From Sycobia sp. Sy_11 (taxonomy: Eukaryota; Arthropoda; Insecta; Hymenoptera; Epichrysomallidae): a stretch of 64,000 bases of DNA. Positions 25,814 through 39,016 of this stretch are shown piece by piece (the stretch's first letter is position 1; each line of letters opens with the position of its first letter). Location: contig JACCIC010000028.1 in assembly GCA_018907035.1 (NCBI GenBank), positions 3,636,501 through 3,700,500 on the forward strand. Reading direction: 5' to 3'. Both the position numbers and the translations under genes were made by a program. A model generated the notes under the pieces. It made no database searches. It was not told where the DNA came from and saw only the letters and a program-made list of their open reading frames with translations.

Positions 25814-26930
25814 GAGCCTGCGCGTGTATATATATATAACGATGAACGAAGGCTATCTATATATTCGATAATATATACATTGTTGTCTCCGATGTGGATT
25901 CCGGATAAAAAATACTTTACAAAATCGCATGCGCTATAATAAGCGAAAAGATATAGATGACAGGCTATAATATAGTTCGAGTTTTCGCTGTACACTGAGC
26001 AATTATTTAAGAGATAATCAAACGATGCTCACGTCTTATTTTAATATATAAGATTTATATCTTATTTAATTGCAAAATTTTACCTCTGCCTTCACTGCAC
26101 TAAAAGAACTAATTTCTATTATTAAGTATAAATATTTGCTTATATTGTAGTAAGAAAATGGTTTTCTTAAATTAAAAATCATTTGCTTGCACCGCATAAG
26201 CGGTTTATTTCAATCAAATTATATTTTCTTAAAAATGAAGAATATATTTTTGTAATTTAAGTAAATGGTATTCCTGCTACAATACAAAATAATATTTACT
26301 TGATAATGAAAATTTTTTTTTCACTGTATAGAACCAGATGCATTGATACTAAAATAATACTCCATTATGTCTTAGAATTATTCTGTGAAACGAGTAATAT
26401 GAGCGTAAAATCGAAAAGAGCTCGTTTGCTTTTTATGTATGAAAAATAACTATACAATAGCTTCAACACTTATTAAGAGTTATTATATTATATATATAAT
26501 GTGATCATTGCAATATTTTCCCAATGTTTTTATTTTGTTGTAATTGTTAATGTACAAATTTGTAATAGAATTAAGAAAAATATAAAAATAATAAAATAAT
26601 TGTAAACTCTAAAACCATAACGGTAGTTCAAATTAACTTGCTTGTAAAAATTTTTTATCTATGTTTTCACCCACTGCATATTAATGCATGGAAATATTTT
26701 ATTAATTAAAAAATTAATCGTATTTTTTTGAATGTCATTTATTTTTTTTTACAATTTTTAGGCCAATGAAACTGTGGTTTATACATTTTTTTGTTGATAA
26801 TAAAATAATAACTACACACTTACAGATATTATCATTACTCGGTTATATACTTTTAAGTGTATAATAAATTTAATTAATGTTCTATTTTTAATAATAAAAT
26901 TGTAATGCAAAATAAATAAAAGAATAAATT
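25814..26930 (+). other. Probable 3' UTR of the aminopeptidase-like gene, then AT-rich spacer
   Basis: Sequence becomes strongly AT-rich shortly after the TAA stop at 25811-25813. AATAAA occurs at 26590-26595, again near 26810 and several times around 26.86-26.93 kb. Any of these could be the poly-A signal; the actual site cannot be fixed from sequence alone. Confidence 0.45.
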
Positions 26931-26981
26931 AATCAAATAAAAGACAAGAAATTAATATTTAATATAAACATTTTTTCCCCG

Positions 26982-27038
<57 letters not shown>

Positions 27039-27880
27039 TTTGTTTTGCAGATATAAAATAAATAATTATATATAAAATAATAAAATACAATATCTATATA
27101 GAATTCATTATTAAATATGATTTAATAGTGATTTTTAAACAAGATTTTTCAATACCCATTTAATTTTAAAAGACTCTAGTGTACAGAACACCCATAACTC
27201 ATATTTCTTACATGGTCCTATATTATTTTTCTTACATTTGTATAAGTTATATATATCATAATAGAATATAATAAGCACAGAAAATTTAATATTATGTATT
27301 ATTTAACAATAATAAAACACTAATTTTTAAATATGAATAATGTTTTCTTAATTTTAAAAAGATGAGGTAGTACAAAGAAAATCATATTCCCGCTTATATT
27401 CTAAAAAGATTTGAAGTGTATTCATATCGGTAAAGTAGATATACATCTTATCAATTGAAAAAAAAATTATAGATAAAAATATGTACCCACTGCTAATACA
27501 ACAAAAAATATAATTGAAAAAAATCAACAATATATAAGCGAAATAATGCATAAAAAAATTATTGAGATAGAAAAAAAATTTAATACGAATAAGGAAATAG
27601 ACCTATATAACTACGTGTATACATCAATCATACGCGCCACTATATTTGATGTATGCGCACTTGCAATACGCAGTATTTTGCGAAGAATGGTTTTTAAAAG
27701 ATGGCCGAATTTTGACTTGCCATCGTCGCGCGCAGCTACACGTACACAGTTATACCAAGTTATATATCAGCAGATATCAGCCAGTGACAGTGTTCATATC
27801 CATGTGCTCATCTTTAGACTTATGTTCACATACACACTCGTTTATTTAGCACATTCAGGCATATACAAATAATACAGACC
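26931..27880. other. AT-rich intergenic spacer
   Basis: Very AT-rich, with one long (TA)n tract. The short open frames have low-complexity, K/I/N-rich translations. No gene recognised. Confidence 0.5.
26984..27036 (+). repeat. (TA)n microsatellite
   Basis: About 26 uninterrupted units in the spacer between the aminopeptidase-like and BTB genes. Confidence 0.95.
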
Positions 27881-28511
27881 ACGAATACTACGATACAGAC
27901 ATTATATACAAATGCACCCGCGCGTCAGTTCGCTTTCCCGGACCTGCTTTTGTATTATTATAGCTATAGCATCTGTAAGACAAAGATCGTAGCTGATCGT
28001 ATAGTATAGTACTGCAGTGCATTAGTGTGCGGAACATACAGGACGCTAAGCAGGGGGAATCGGGGGGCGACATCACATCGCGAACGTACGGCACACCACT
28101 GCTGCACTGGTTTCCTGGGAAGTCGGAACGCTGGATCTGGATCTAAATTCTGCAACTGACATAACTCTCTCGACGTCTCGGCCAGTGGAGTTCTGTGAGC
28201 GCCAGCCTCATCCACACATTATCTCCGGGCTCTCTCATGTTCTTACGAAGACGTCGACGTTCACGGCGCGAGGAAGACGTCAGCCCAGCGGCTGTTTTAA
28301 TGCGTCCGCTTAGGAGAAGTTTACAGCAGCAGAAGCTCGGAACAGCAGCAGCTCTAGCAGCGTCGTCGCGCAATAGCGGCAGCCCCCGCACACGCATACG
28401 GACGAGGTCCACCAAGTCGAGCATCATCGAGAAATTTTCATTAGTAGCGGCTACCGACGTTTGTCTAAAGCGCAACCTTTGACAAGCACTCAAAGCTTCA
28501 TTACGTACCTG
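27880..28511 (+). promoter_or_regulatory. CpG-rich promoter and possible 5' non-coding exon of the BTB gene
   Basis: A GC-richer block ends at a good splice donor (CTG then GTAAGA, donor GT at 28512). The first BTB coding exon begins behind an acceptor at 29703 and its ATG lies only 18 bases inside, so at least one upstream 5' UTR exon is expected. This block is the only promoter-like sequence in the interval. An ATG at 28237 opens an 81-codon frame (stop at 28480-28482) that would be an upstream ORF if the block is transcribed. The link to the BTB gene is inference. Confidence 0.5.
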
Positions 28512-29721
28512 GTAAGAGCCCGTTGTTACTTTTTTACTTCTTTGGCTTTCCTTACTCTTACCTGCTTTTACTTTCATTTTCCGATTAGTGCTCTCTGACC
28601 TGTAGATGTATTATAATGTTCGTCGTTTTTAGTTTTCTCACATGCCAAACGCACGTACAGGCACGTATAGGAGCCACAACCAATATAGACGTGGGTTCCA
28701 TATAATAAGAGGAAAAAGCGAGACAGTGTAAGAGTTATCGCGACTTCACAGATTATCCAAGCGTGTATTTCGTCGATATTCAGGCATTTGACGGAGCTAA
28801 TGGGTCTTGTTTACTTTCTAAGGCTTCCACAAGCATGTCTTGGAGGTGGTTATACTCATCGTGAACAAGAATCTACAATCAAAAAAGAGAAAAAATCGAA
28901 AATTTTAAAAGATAACCGATGATTTTAGAGTTGAGATATGGGTTAATACAGAGAGTCGTGTTTTTAAAAATATGTGAGTGCTTAGATTATAATAGAAGTT
29001 TTATTTTGTCTAAATTTGCCATATGCGTGAGTAATACTTTATAGGTATTCAACAGCCAACGGGTTTCGATGATCATTATTGGAATATTTTTAACAACCGC
29101 CTTCAATGTGCTGCTTTATTACGATTAATAGGTTGAAATTTAACAATTTATTACCATGGATTATATAGTTCAATACAAATCTTGGACTTTTCTTACTGTT
29201 ATCCTCGATTGTTTAAGTTACAATTTACTTGCTTTCAGATAAAAATCAAAATCTATTCCTCGACAAAAGCTAATAATATTTACAAATAATTATATGGAAC
29301 TTGCGTTAACTACTGGAGTCAAGCATAAGCTTTTTCATATCACACTTAAATTACCTAACCCAAAAACAAGATGGCGGTTATATAAATAAATATAAAAATT
29401 ATACTTTTCAGTTGAATTAAAAAGTATTGGATATTCATCTTACATAATCTACAATACATATTAACAAAGCCGATGGATAAATAAGCAATCACTATTAATA
29501 TAATGCTTAATTAGTAATAGTAATATATAATAATTTATCTTTAAATATTTAATATTATCATTTATATAAGCTTTTCAATTCCTGATATTTTATCTATAAA
29601 TAGAATATAAAATCTTTAAAAAATAGTGCCAATAACTTATAAGCTTTTCCTACTACTAAATATTATTAAACTTTATATAATTATGCTTTTCAATATTTTA
29701 CAGATTATCCACCCATTAATC

Positions 29722-32028
29722 ATGGTAGAGAGTGGTAGAGAATATGTACTGCAGTGGCCTGGCCATGCAGCTTATGTTACAGAGAGATTTAGTGGACTTC
29801 TTGCAAGGCAAGCATTAGTTGATGTTACACTTATATGTGATGAACAAAAATTAAGGGTACACAAACTTGTACTGGCTTCATGCAGTCTTTACTTTGAGGT
29901 ATAATACTTACTAACCATTAGTCTATTGTATTACGATTTTTTAATAAATAATTAATAAATAAATTATAATTTTTCTAAAATACTTTTATGTTATTAGGAA
30001 ATATTGGGTGAAGATCTAGGTCCAGAGCCAATTATATTACTTAGAGATTTAAATTTTAGTATTTTAAAAGCCATGATTGAATTTATGTACTGTGGAGAAA
30101 CCACTGTATCCCATATCCATTTGCCATCACTGTTAGCAGCAGCTAGATTGTTTAAGGTGAATAATATTCTAAATCATATCTCTGAAATGAAAAAAAATGT
30201 TTACTAATGTTAATATTTTTTGTAGGTTAAAGAATTAGAGTCATTGGTTGAAAAAATGGTAGGTTCTCATACCCAAGATCACAATGACAATGAAGAAGAA
30301 TTCTTGCCAAAAGATGTTGGAAATACAGGACGTATAAATGGTTTAGTCAACAATGATGATAATGGTATTCGCGTAAGTTTTTCAAATAAACACACAAATA
30401 GTAGCCAATCGATTTATGATGCCACGGAAAGCAGTGACTCAGAATCCGAGAAAAATTATCTGGATGAGCATACATCTGGTAACTTTTCGGATAGTCCGAA
30501 CGAGCGCTGCTTATACGAGGAACCTTGCAGTATTATAAAGGACCGAATAGATTGCATGACGGCCAAAACTGCATCTTATCCTACACTGCACCGTAATGGT
30601 GAAATAGTCAAGGATAGTTCTCTCAGGCAAAAACACACTCAGAGGGAAAAGTCTGTTGAATCAATAAGTGACTCGACCTCGTCAACTCTTGACTCCGAAC
30701 ACTGCGAAAAAGACTCGGAATCAAATATATACGAAAGGTGCTGCAATTTTGTAAACAATGGCTGTGCAAAAAACGAGAATTGTTCTCAAGTATACATAGC
30801 ATCCGAATCTACGACGGACGAAGTAAACCGCGTTGGACAATGTTCCAAGAAGTACACGCACAAAAAGCGGAAGGTCAATAACAGCGATAATAGCACTTTA
30901 AAAAGGCATTCGCACTCCGAAAAAACGTTGCCTCAACCCCTAACGTCTAATCGCATTGATTTGATCGAAGAGTTATCGAATGAGGAAGCGCCTATTACTC
31001 TAGAAACGAATTTAGATACTGAAACTTCGGATTATCTGTTGAGCTTTAGCAGCGAGAGTATACAATCTATTGTTGGCTGTTCGTTAAGTGACTTCTGTCC
31101 TCCGAGTACATTCGAGTTACTTAACGCACGAACTCATTTAACTTCAGGTGTTGATGAAAAAAGTAACGGAGGAGAAGAGGGCAGACCGCCTGTATTAAGA
31201 AGGAGCGAACGCATAAATCAACAGGAGAACGAAGAGACTTACTCGCGGAGATTGAAATCTAAACTTAGAGACGACAAAAAATCCCGTTCTTCGGGGAATC
31301 TAAAGCTATTTCCAAGAGCAAAACGTAAAAACAAAGAATTAGAACGCAGAGTTCCTGATGTAAAAGTAATTGTAACTACGACATCGTCATCATCAAAAAA
31401 GAATCATTCGCGACCATTACGTAAAACATCAAAACTTTCTGGAAGATGCAGCAATAATATCAATGGTAGCAGTACCAAGAATCATCTGTCGAAAAATGAA
31501 AAAGAAATAGTGAAACAAAAAACTGTTAATCAGGTAAATTTGGTAAAGCTTGAAACGAATGACAACAATTTCGTGAGTGATTCTGTGAAACCAAACACAA
31601 CTGCTTCTGTTAATCGAGCCCTTTGGGGCGACATGTCAGACGTGACTGAAGATGGCGAAATCAATGAAGAATTTCTTGAGTATTCAGCAAGTGCAGAGAT
31701 TCCATTCGCGGTAGGATTACTACCACTTCGTGCAGCTCTCGAAAGAATGCAGGCTACACTTGATCACCAACCCAGAAAAACGAGGTCATCAGTGGCTTCC
31801 ACAAAACTTGAAATAAATAATATAAAGAGAAAACACTCACAAAGTCAGCAGGAAGTTCCTTCTGGAACTAAAAAGCAAAACACGAACAATAGTTTGATAG
31901 ATGAGAATCCTAGTGCAGTTTGTCATATACAAATAAGAACCTCTCCACAGTGCACAAGGCCTCGAAAAAGGTCACTGTCTGATGGTGCAGCTACATTAGA
32001 ACAAACAGCTGTTAGTGGGAGGCTATAA
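29722..32028 (+). CDS. BTB/POZ-domain protein with long disordered, nuclear-type tail
   Basis: Three coding exons, 29722-29898, 29998-30156 and 30226-32028, join in phase 0 to give 712 residues. Residues about 8-125 are a BTB/POZ domain of the insect tramtrack/Broad type: VDVTLICDEQKLRVHKLVLASC around 33-54, an EFMYCGE segment, and a final LLAAARLFKVKELE helix. Such domains dimerise and recruit partners. The third exon encodes about 600 polar residues rich in S, N, E and K, with basic clusters including KKRKV (325-329), which matches the core of the classical SV40-type nuclear localisation signal. I see no C2H2 fingers, pipsqueak HTH, BACK or Kelch repeats. The ATG is the first in-frame one after the acceptor at 29703. 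Intron 2 is only 69 bases and has an in-frame stop. Likely a nuclear BTB cofactor; the orthologue is not identified. An alternative 3' exon with a DNA-binding domain cannot be excluded but is not visible. Confidence 0.85.
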
Positions 32029-34150
32029 TTATAACTATGTTTTGTTAAGACTTAGTTTTTCATCTTATCAGATCTTTTACATATGGTTATCGGCTGCTGT
32101 AAAATGACACTTTTAGTTTATTTATATATTTAATTTTACACATATTGAATATTGCTTCAGTTAATTTCCATTAAATACACTCAATTAACAGAAAATATTT
32201 TTCTGTTCTATTTGATTTTAAAATACTGAATATTGTTTGTCTAATTTTTGTCTTTAAGTCCAAAGCACATATTTGTAATTACTAGTTTACAATTTCAATT
32301 CTGATAAAATGTAATATTAAACTTTTAGCAGGTCCACAAAAAAGTAATTTGTACTTTTGACCAGATCCAGTTAATTTAAAATTGCTTAAAACTTTTTAAA
32401 AAAACTGCAAAAGCTATAACAGTTCTATACATTGAACTTGAATTTGTTAAATAATAACTCATGTTTTTGACCTATTCGAAATGAGAAGATAATTTTAAGT
32501 AAAAAAATTATATAAATGTACGGAAATTCATGGCTTTTAGTTACTTTGAATCTAAAGTAGATCAAAGTTCCATAATAAGGACAGATCGCATTGCAAGTGT
32601 GTAATAAATATCTCAATATGACTCGACGATCTGTCGATTTAACGCGTTAAAAAATCGTTCTATCTACATTGTACATTATACATAATACATATATAAAATT
32701 ATGCATTTCTAAACATAAATTTATATAAACTTTTGTACTTGAAATTAGCCGCTCATACTGAATTCGTTGTCAAAAAAAAAAAAAAAAAAAAAAAAAAACA
32801 ATAAAAAAATTACAAATACGAAATAACTATAGACTTTTTAAACAGTCGTAAATGTATTTCTCAAAAATGGCCCTCGAAACTCGCTAATATTATTAAAAAT
32901 TTTATCTCAGGTCTGGTAAAAAAAAGTACACTTTGTTTTATTTAGACTTCATTTTTCAAAAATTTTTGAAATTGATAAAATGTATTAAAAAATTACATAA
33001 ATTCTTCAAAGTAATAATATAAAGTAATATTAAAAAATTCATGTAAACATTAATACATACTATCAATTTTTTATACTTTCACTGATCCAAAAATGATTAC
33101 AAAACAAACATGTAATGAAATTTTATAATTTACTTAGTACCATGAAAATAATATGCACATTTGCTTTTTGAAATAATGTAAAATAATAATATAATGACAT
33201 AATTATTCAAACAGTATTTAAAATCGGTGATAATATTAATAAAACTTCCTAAAATTTTAATGATATTGTAACTGAAATCTTAAATGAATAAAAAAAAACA
33301 CTACTGTACATTCTAAATATTGTAAATCTTATAAAATTTAATATATAATAACAAAAATTTTAAAAAAATGCAAAAAGTGTCATTCAAGAATAAATCGTGC
33401 CTATTTTGAAATCACAAAAGGCCATTTTATCTGTTTCAGTATTCATCGAAACACTTCATCTACATGTTTCGACTTTTAACAATAATGTTTTATAACAATA
33501 AGCACTTGATCTTAGTAAAATATTAAATATAAGTTACTTGATCTTTTATTATTTATCTTACAATCTTTCAAGATTTTAAACTGAATTAGTTATTTAATTA
33601 AAAAATACTTAAAAATGTAAAAATATTGCATGGGTCTGACCTAGTACAATCCCATTTTCTTAAGTTGGCAAAGAACAATTTTACATCTTTAGTTTACATC
33701 TAATTTAAAATTCATGCATATGGTCTCATTCATTGTTAATGTATCATTGCAATTGGTACAACTTAACAAATAAATTTTCCCAGTGTCAAAAGTTAATGTT
33801 GTTCATAAGTACTAACCAATCACACGTGTTTCTTTTCACTATTAAATTGTTATTTTGTACAATAATGTACAGTAATTATTTTGTGAAATCATATGTACAT
33901 TTAAGTAATTAAAATCAAGATATGTAATTTGTAAGTAGTTAAGCGATCAAGCATTGTGCAATGCTTAAATGTATAAATAAGGTTGTTCTATGATGTCATT
34001 TCACTATTATTATCAATATTATTATTATACTATTATTTCTATTTTATTATTTTATTAATATTATCGTTATTAAAGTTGTCAGCATCACAATGTACAGATG
34101 TACAAAGAATGTTATGAATATTTTTTTAATAAAATTTTATATTGCATCAA
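32029..34150 (+). other. Probable 3' UTR of the BTB gene
   Basis: AT-rich non-coding sequence follows the TAA at 32026-32028. Poly-A signal matches AATAAA occur at 32800-32805 (after a poly-A run) and at 34128-34133. The second would give a 2.1 kb 3' UTR, a usual size for insect regulatory genes. The end point is not proven. Confidence 0.4.
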
Positions 34151-36099
34151 ATTTTGTTATTTTTAGCTTTTATGAAAAATATAGAATTGTAAATATTTCA
34201 TTACAAATTAAAAAAATGTAGTTATTTATATTCAAAATTGAAAAAATATATATTTACAGATAAAACGGGAAAAATTATTCTTAAAAATTATTATTGCTCA
34301 AAAAATAAAAAAGTGATTTACATTAAGGAATTTTTTTATACATAAAAATTTTTTCCAAAAAATAACATTATTTATCAACTTTGACGAATTATTTACTTTA
34401 AATTCGTATATTAGTATTTCAAATGTTATAAAATTAATGCTATAATCAAAACAATATTTAATTGTTGTTATCTATTTTGTAAACTACACACAAACATTTC
34501 CTAATAATTTCTATGTTTTATTTGTAATTTACAGTAAAATTAACTATAAGATACATATTTAGTATAATGATATATTTAATATTTTATTTTACTATTGCAA
34601 TTATTAATCTGAAGAGATTTTTGCCCTTTTATGTATATTTTATCTGCATTAAATTTTATGCAATTTTCAATAATAATTCATTCTAATACATATAAAAATA
34701 TCACAATGCTTGTTTTAACAAAAACAAATATATAATATAAAATCATAAATAAAAAATATTTTGATTTATGAACTCTCTAGACAATTGTAGCTGCACCTTT
34801 ACCTGTACACACATTCAAAATCTTTTTATAATATTAATAATGATATAACTAGCAAAAAGTTCTTGTATTTCTTATAAATAAAACAATAAAAATTTCTTAA
34901 ATTTATAGTTTGTCTACCATCAACAGGTTGAATTTTTTGATTAAAAGTAAAAGTGAAATATTCAAAAATATTATTAACATTTAATATAATATTAATTCTT
35001 TAATATTCTTATATAAATTTATATTTGTGTGTTTACATAATCAAAAGGTAATATAATGATTACAAAAAAGCAAGACTTAGAAAGTATATAGACATTGAAC
35101 TATTGAACGTGCTATAAGTACAATATCGTATTATTTATATAAATTACAATATTCAATATTTAAAATATAAATAGTGTATTATTTTTTGAAATATAAAATA
35201 AGAAAATATTAATTTACATCAAAAAATCAAAAAAATATTTCGATACAAATATTTATATTATATTAAATACCATTACTTTTATTTTTCTTGAAAAAATATA
35301 CAACTTCAATAGTATATACATCAATTATTTGTATTAATTAATTGAATTATTGAATAAATCAATAGCTAAGATTGAAATAAAAAAACAGTAAATATAAAGC
35401 TAAAATTACAATTTTAGCAATACTTGAATTTATTATTACACTGCAAATTAATAAAATTTTATGAATATTAATATTATTATTTTTTATTCTAACATCTAAA
35501 CAATACAGTAAAAAAAAGAAATATTTCAACATCGACTCAAAGCTGGATGCACTGTCACTACTGGACGCAAGCATAATAAATAAACAGTAAACTCGCTGTA
35601 TGTTTATGTGTCTACTTGTTTTTGGGCACTACAAGAAGATTTAAAATAGAATAATACAAAATCCAAACCTAGCTATCTGAACATTCAGCATATATTTTCA
35701 CATTGTCAATATAAATTATATATCATTAATTTTTTTTTTTTAAAGATAACGCACCCTATATATAATAACTATCGATACCAGTTACAGCTAGTATTTGCAA
35801 TTGGAAGTAGAGGTTTCGTATTTTACAATATAAGTGATCTGCGATATCTTAATTGGTATGTCTTATTGTCTACATCTTGCCTACACTATGCTTTACATTT
35901 TCCTAAGTTGCGTGCATCAGCTTGTATACTGTTACAGTGTTAATGCTGGTTAATGCTATATATATTTCGGTATCCATCTAATCAGATACTGTATTATCCT
36001 TTGTTCACAGTAGCGGCTATGTAGCGGTTTGGTGGCGGAATATAAGCTATATTAAAGCTATATATATACGTCAAGTTATGATGTATATATGTATATGCG

Positions 36100-36102
<3 letters not shown>

Positions 36103-36143
<41 letters not shown>
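36103..36143 (+). repeat. (AT)n microsatellite
   Basis: About 20 AT units, shortly followed by a run of G residues. Confidence 0.95.
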
Positions 36144-36144
<1 letters not shown>

Positions 36145-36729
36145 CAGCTCTGGGGGGGGCGGTACGGTTTTTAAATCATATGACTATAATATTACATTCC
36201 TGCATTTGTAAAAAAATAGAGCATCGATAAAGTAATAATTTTAGGAATTTTATTATACGTACTTTTTTATAAGAATTATTTTCACGTTATATATTCTTCG
36301 TAGCTTTATTGTATTAAAATTTTATAGATAGGTGGACTGGAAAATATAATATGTTTAAAAATTACCATTTCGGAAACTGTTTTTTTTTTGTCTCTTACAG
36401 TTATGCTAACAGGCGAAAGATGAAGCGTACGTTTTTTAAGAGATAGAGTAGAACCTGCTAAAAGCAAGAAAATCCTTAATTCGCCATTTCGTAATAATAT
36501 TCAACTAATATCAACTAGATCAGCTAATCTAATATCTGCTAATAGACAGGTGTACGCTTGCAGCCTTATCTGAAGGAAAATAGAAATCTGTTCGGTCAAA
36601 ATGAAGATCAAAATTAATCAAAAATAATTTTGAACGGAAGTTGAATACATATAGTATCTATATATTCGAGTCAAAATTGCATTCGCTAATAATCTGTAAC
36701 ATCTATATATACTCGATTATATTATATAC

Positions 36730-36731
<2 letters not shown>

Positions 36732-36786
<55 letters not shown>
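36732..36786 (+). repeat. (TA)n microsatellite
   Basis: About 27 uninterrupted units. Confidence 0.95.
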
Positions 36787-36788
<2 letters not shown>

Positions 36789-37595
36789 GCGATATAGCAG
36801 AGATGATAATGATAATATTTTAGTATTCCCTTGTTTATTGCTTTCAGGTGTAAAATATTTAAATGTTATACGCCTTATTGAAAAAATTTCTTATAAAATA
36901 ATTTGTAAGTGTATAATATATATAAATTAAAAATAAATAATGACTAAATCATAATTTGATAATTTATATTTTACATTCTTATCTAATTATTTATAAATGT
37001 GGCCGATACACATATATAATGCAATTAATTAAAAAGAATCTTAATGACATTTATATAATAAAAAAGAAATTGGAGGCAGACATTTATTCCTCTAAACGAC
37101 CCGAAACAACCGCACTGCTCGTGAGAAAATAATAAATTATTCAATTGCATTTCCTTTAATCTACGCATATTATTATAGATATTTTGTATATGTATAATGC
37201 TTTAAAAACACCGCTATTACTTAAATATTTTATGATAAATTTTCAGTATATAATTTTTTTGAAACAGTCATATCTCCATAAAAACAAGTACAACCACACA
37301 AAAATACATTTACCTTCTCTTACTTACTACTCATCTCTGTTACAACCCTATGGCATTTCATTGTGTTCAACCACTCAATGCTCACTACTCAGTGTCCACC
37401 AAATCACCGACAATGGCATTTAGAGGCACAACCTAGTACCAGCTGGCATCTGCTACCACACTAATGTCACTAGCCAAGTAATCCATTTCAAATGCAAACC
37501 ATAAGCAATATTAGTAGTATCAGCTGGTATCAGCTGAAAACCGAACAAACGAAAGCTGACGATACGACTATACACGTATTTATTATATAATAGAT

Positions 37596-37622
37596 ACGTG
37601 TATAATATAATATTATACACGT
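37596..37622. repeat. Perfect 12-bp inverted repeat (hairpin)
   Basis: ACGTGTATAATA and its exact reverse complement TATTATACACGT are separated by three bases. A related ACACGTAT...ATACGTGT pair lies just upstream (about 37572-37601). It may be a hairpin or cruciform; no gene is attached. Confidence 0.5.
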
Positions 37623-37912
37623 ACTTTTATATACAAAATGTATTATCTTGCATACTCGTAATGTTCTGTGTTATATACACTCTAATAGAATACTTATTCG
37701 ATATGCAATATATTATATTCCATAATTCAGACTGCTAGATTAGATTAGATGTGGCAGATATCATATGTAAAAAAATTTAGTAAACAATTTATTGTTGATC
37801 ACTCATCTATTTTACCCTGTGGCCTGTACTCTAGTTCTCGCATCGCCGCAGACAAATATATAGGTTGTCTAGCATTGTCTAGTTTATTTCGAATACAATT
37901 TTATAAATTAAT

Positions 37913-37915
<3 letters not shown>

Positions 37916-37995
<80 letters not shown>
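37916..37995 (+). repeat. (CT)40 microsatellite
   Basis: Eighty bases of CT, the longest CT tract in the window, about 1.75 kb upstream of the ANP32 start codon. Confidence 0.95.
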
Positions 37996-37998
<3 letters not shown>

Positions 37999-38154
37999 AT
38001 CTGTTTTCCTCTCCTTTTGCAAGTTAATTATTATGTGTGCACCAGGCGCACGCGCGCACTACGCGCACCTTACTTTTCTTTTTCTACTTTTTTACATCAC
38101 CTTTGTATTCTATTGCTATTGCTATTATTATACATTTTATCGAATCTTCAACCG

Positions 38155-38156
<2 letters not shown>

Positions 38157-38205
<49 letters not shown>
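38157..38205 (+). repeat. (AT)n microsatellite
   Basis: About 24 units upstream of ANP32. Confidence 0.95.
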
Positions 38206-38206
<1 letters not shown>

Positions 38207-38730
38207 CAGATTATATTATATGGTACAGTAAGAACTTCAAATATATATTATATAGAAAATAAAGGAAAGAACTGCGCGCGCGTGGTACGGTGTGCGCATG
38301 GTGCCGCGGCTCGCGACAACCGCCGAAGTAAGAGAATTGGATAGGTAATAAATATACCTACGAATTGAAGGTGAAGCAGAGAAAGAAAAATCAAAAGAGA
38401 ACAAGACAGCGAGCGAAAAAGAGACTGAAAGAAAGCGAGCAACCAAAGCGACAATCACTGCGCTGGCCTGCTTGCTAGTGCGGCGGCTGCGTTTTCTATG
38501 TGTATACGTGCACGAGAAAAAAGAGAGAGACAGAGAGTACAAGCGAGTACGAAAGGAATAGAGGACTAAGTAGAGAAAGAGAGACGAAACGAGAAGTCGG
38601 TGTGGTGTATCGGCGCGACGTTGACGGTGGTGCTAGTGTCGTGCTTCCTCGTGCGTATATTTACCGTACAATACACGTATATTATATAGGAAAGCACATT
38701 AAGATCAACCCGTAGCGCGTATATATATAT

Positions 38731-38733
<3 letters not shown>

Positions 38734-38794
<61 letters not shown>
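38734..38794 (+). repeat. (AT)n microsatellite
   Basis: About 30 units in the ANP32 promoter region. Confidence 0.95.
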
Positions 38795-38797
<3 letters not shown>

Positions 38798-38963
38798 GCA
38801 CGCGTGTGTATATCTGACTCGAGCGTGTCGCCCAGTATTATAATACACGCAGCGCGCAGCAGTAGGCACCGCTGGCACATCGAAACATCGCGCCCGTGGA
38901 CGACGGCTGCTGAAGCTCAGCCGACCTCCGACCGCCCTTTCTTCGTTCCCGCACGTCGTCTCT

Positions 38964-38969
<6 letters not shown>

Positions 38970-39010
<41 letters not shown>
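38970..39010 (+). repeat. (AT)n microsatellite
   Basis: About 20 units in the ANP32 promoter region. Confidence 0.95.

Positions 39011-39016
<6 letters not shown>

Larger units (their letters stand above)
34151..37900. other. AT-rich intergenic spacer
   Basis: Very AT-rich, with (TA)n tracts near 36.1 and 36.7 kb. No coding exon, RNA gene or transposable element was recognised on either strand. Open frames are short and low in complexity. Confidence 0.5.
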
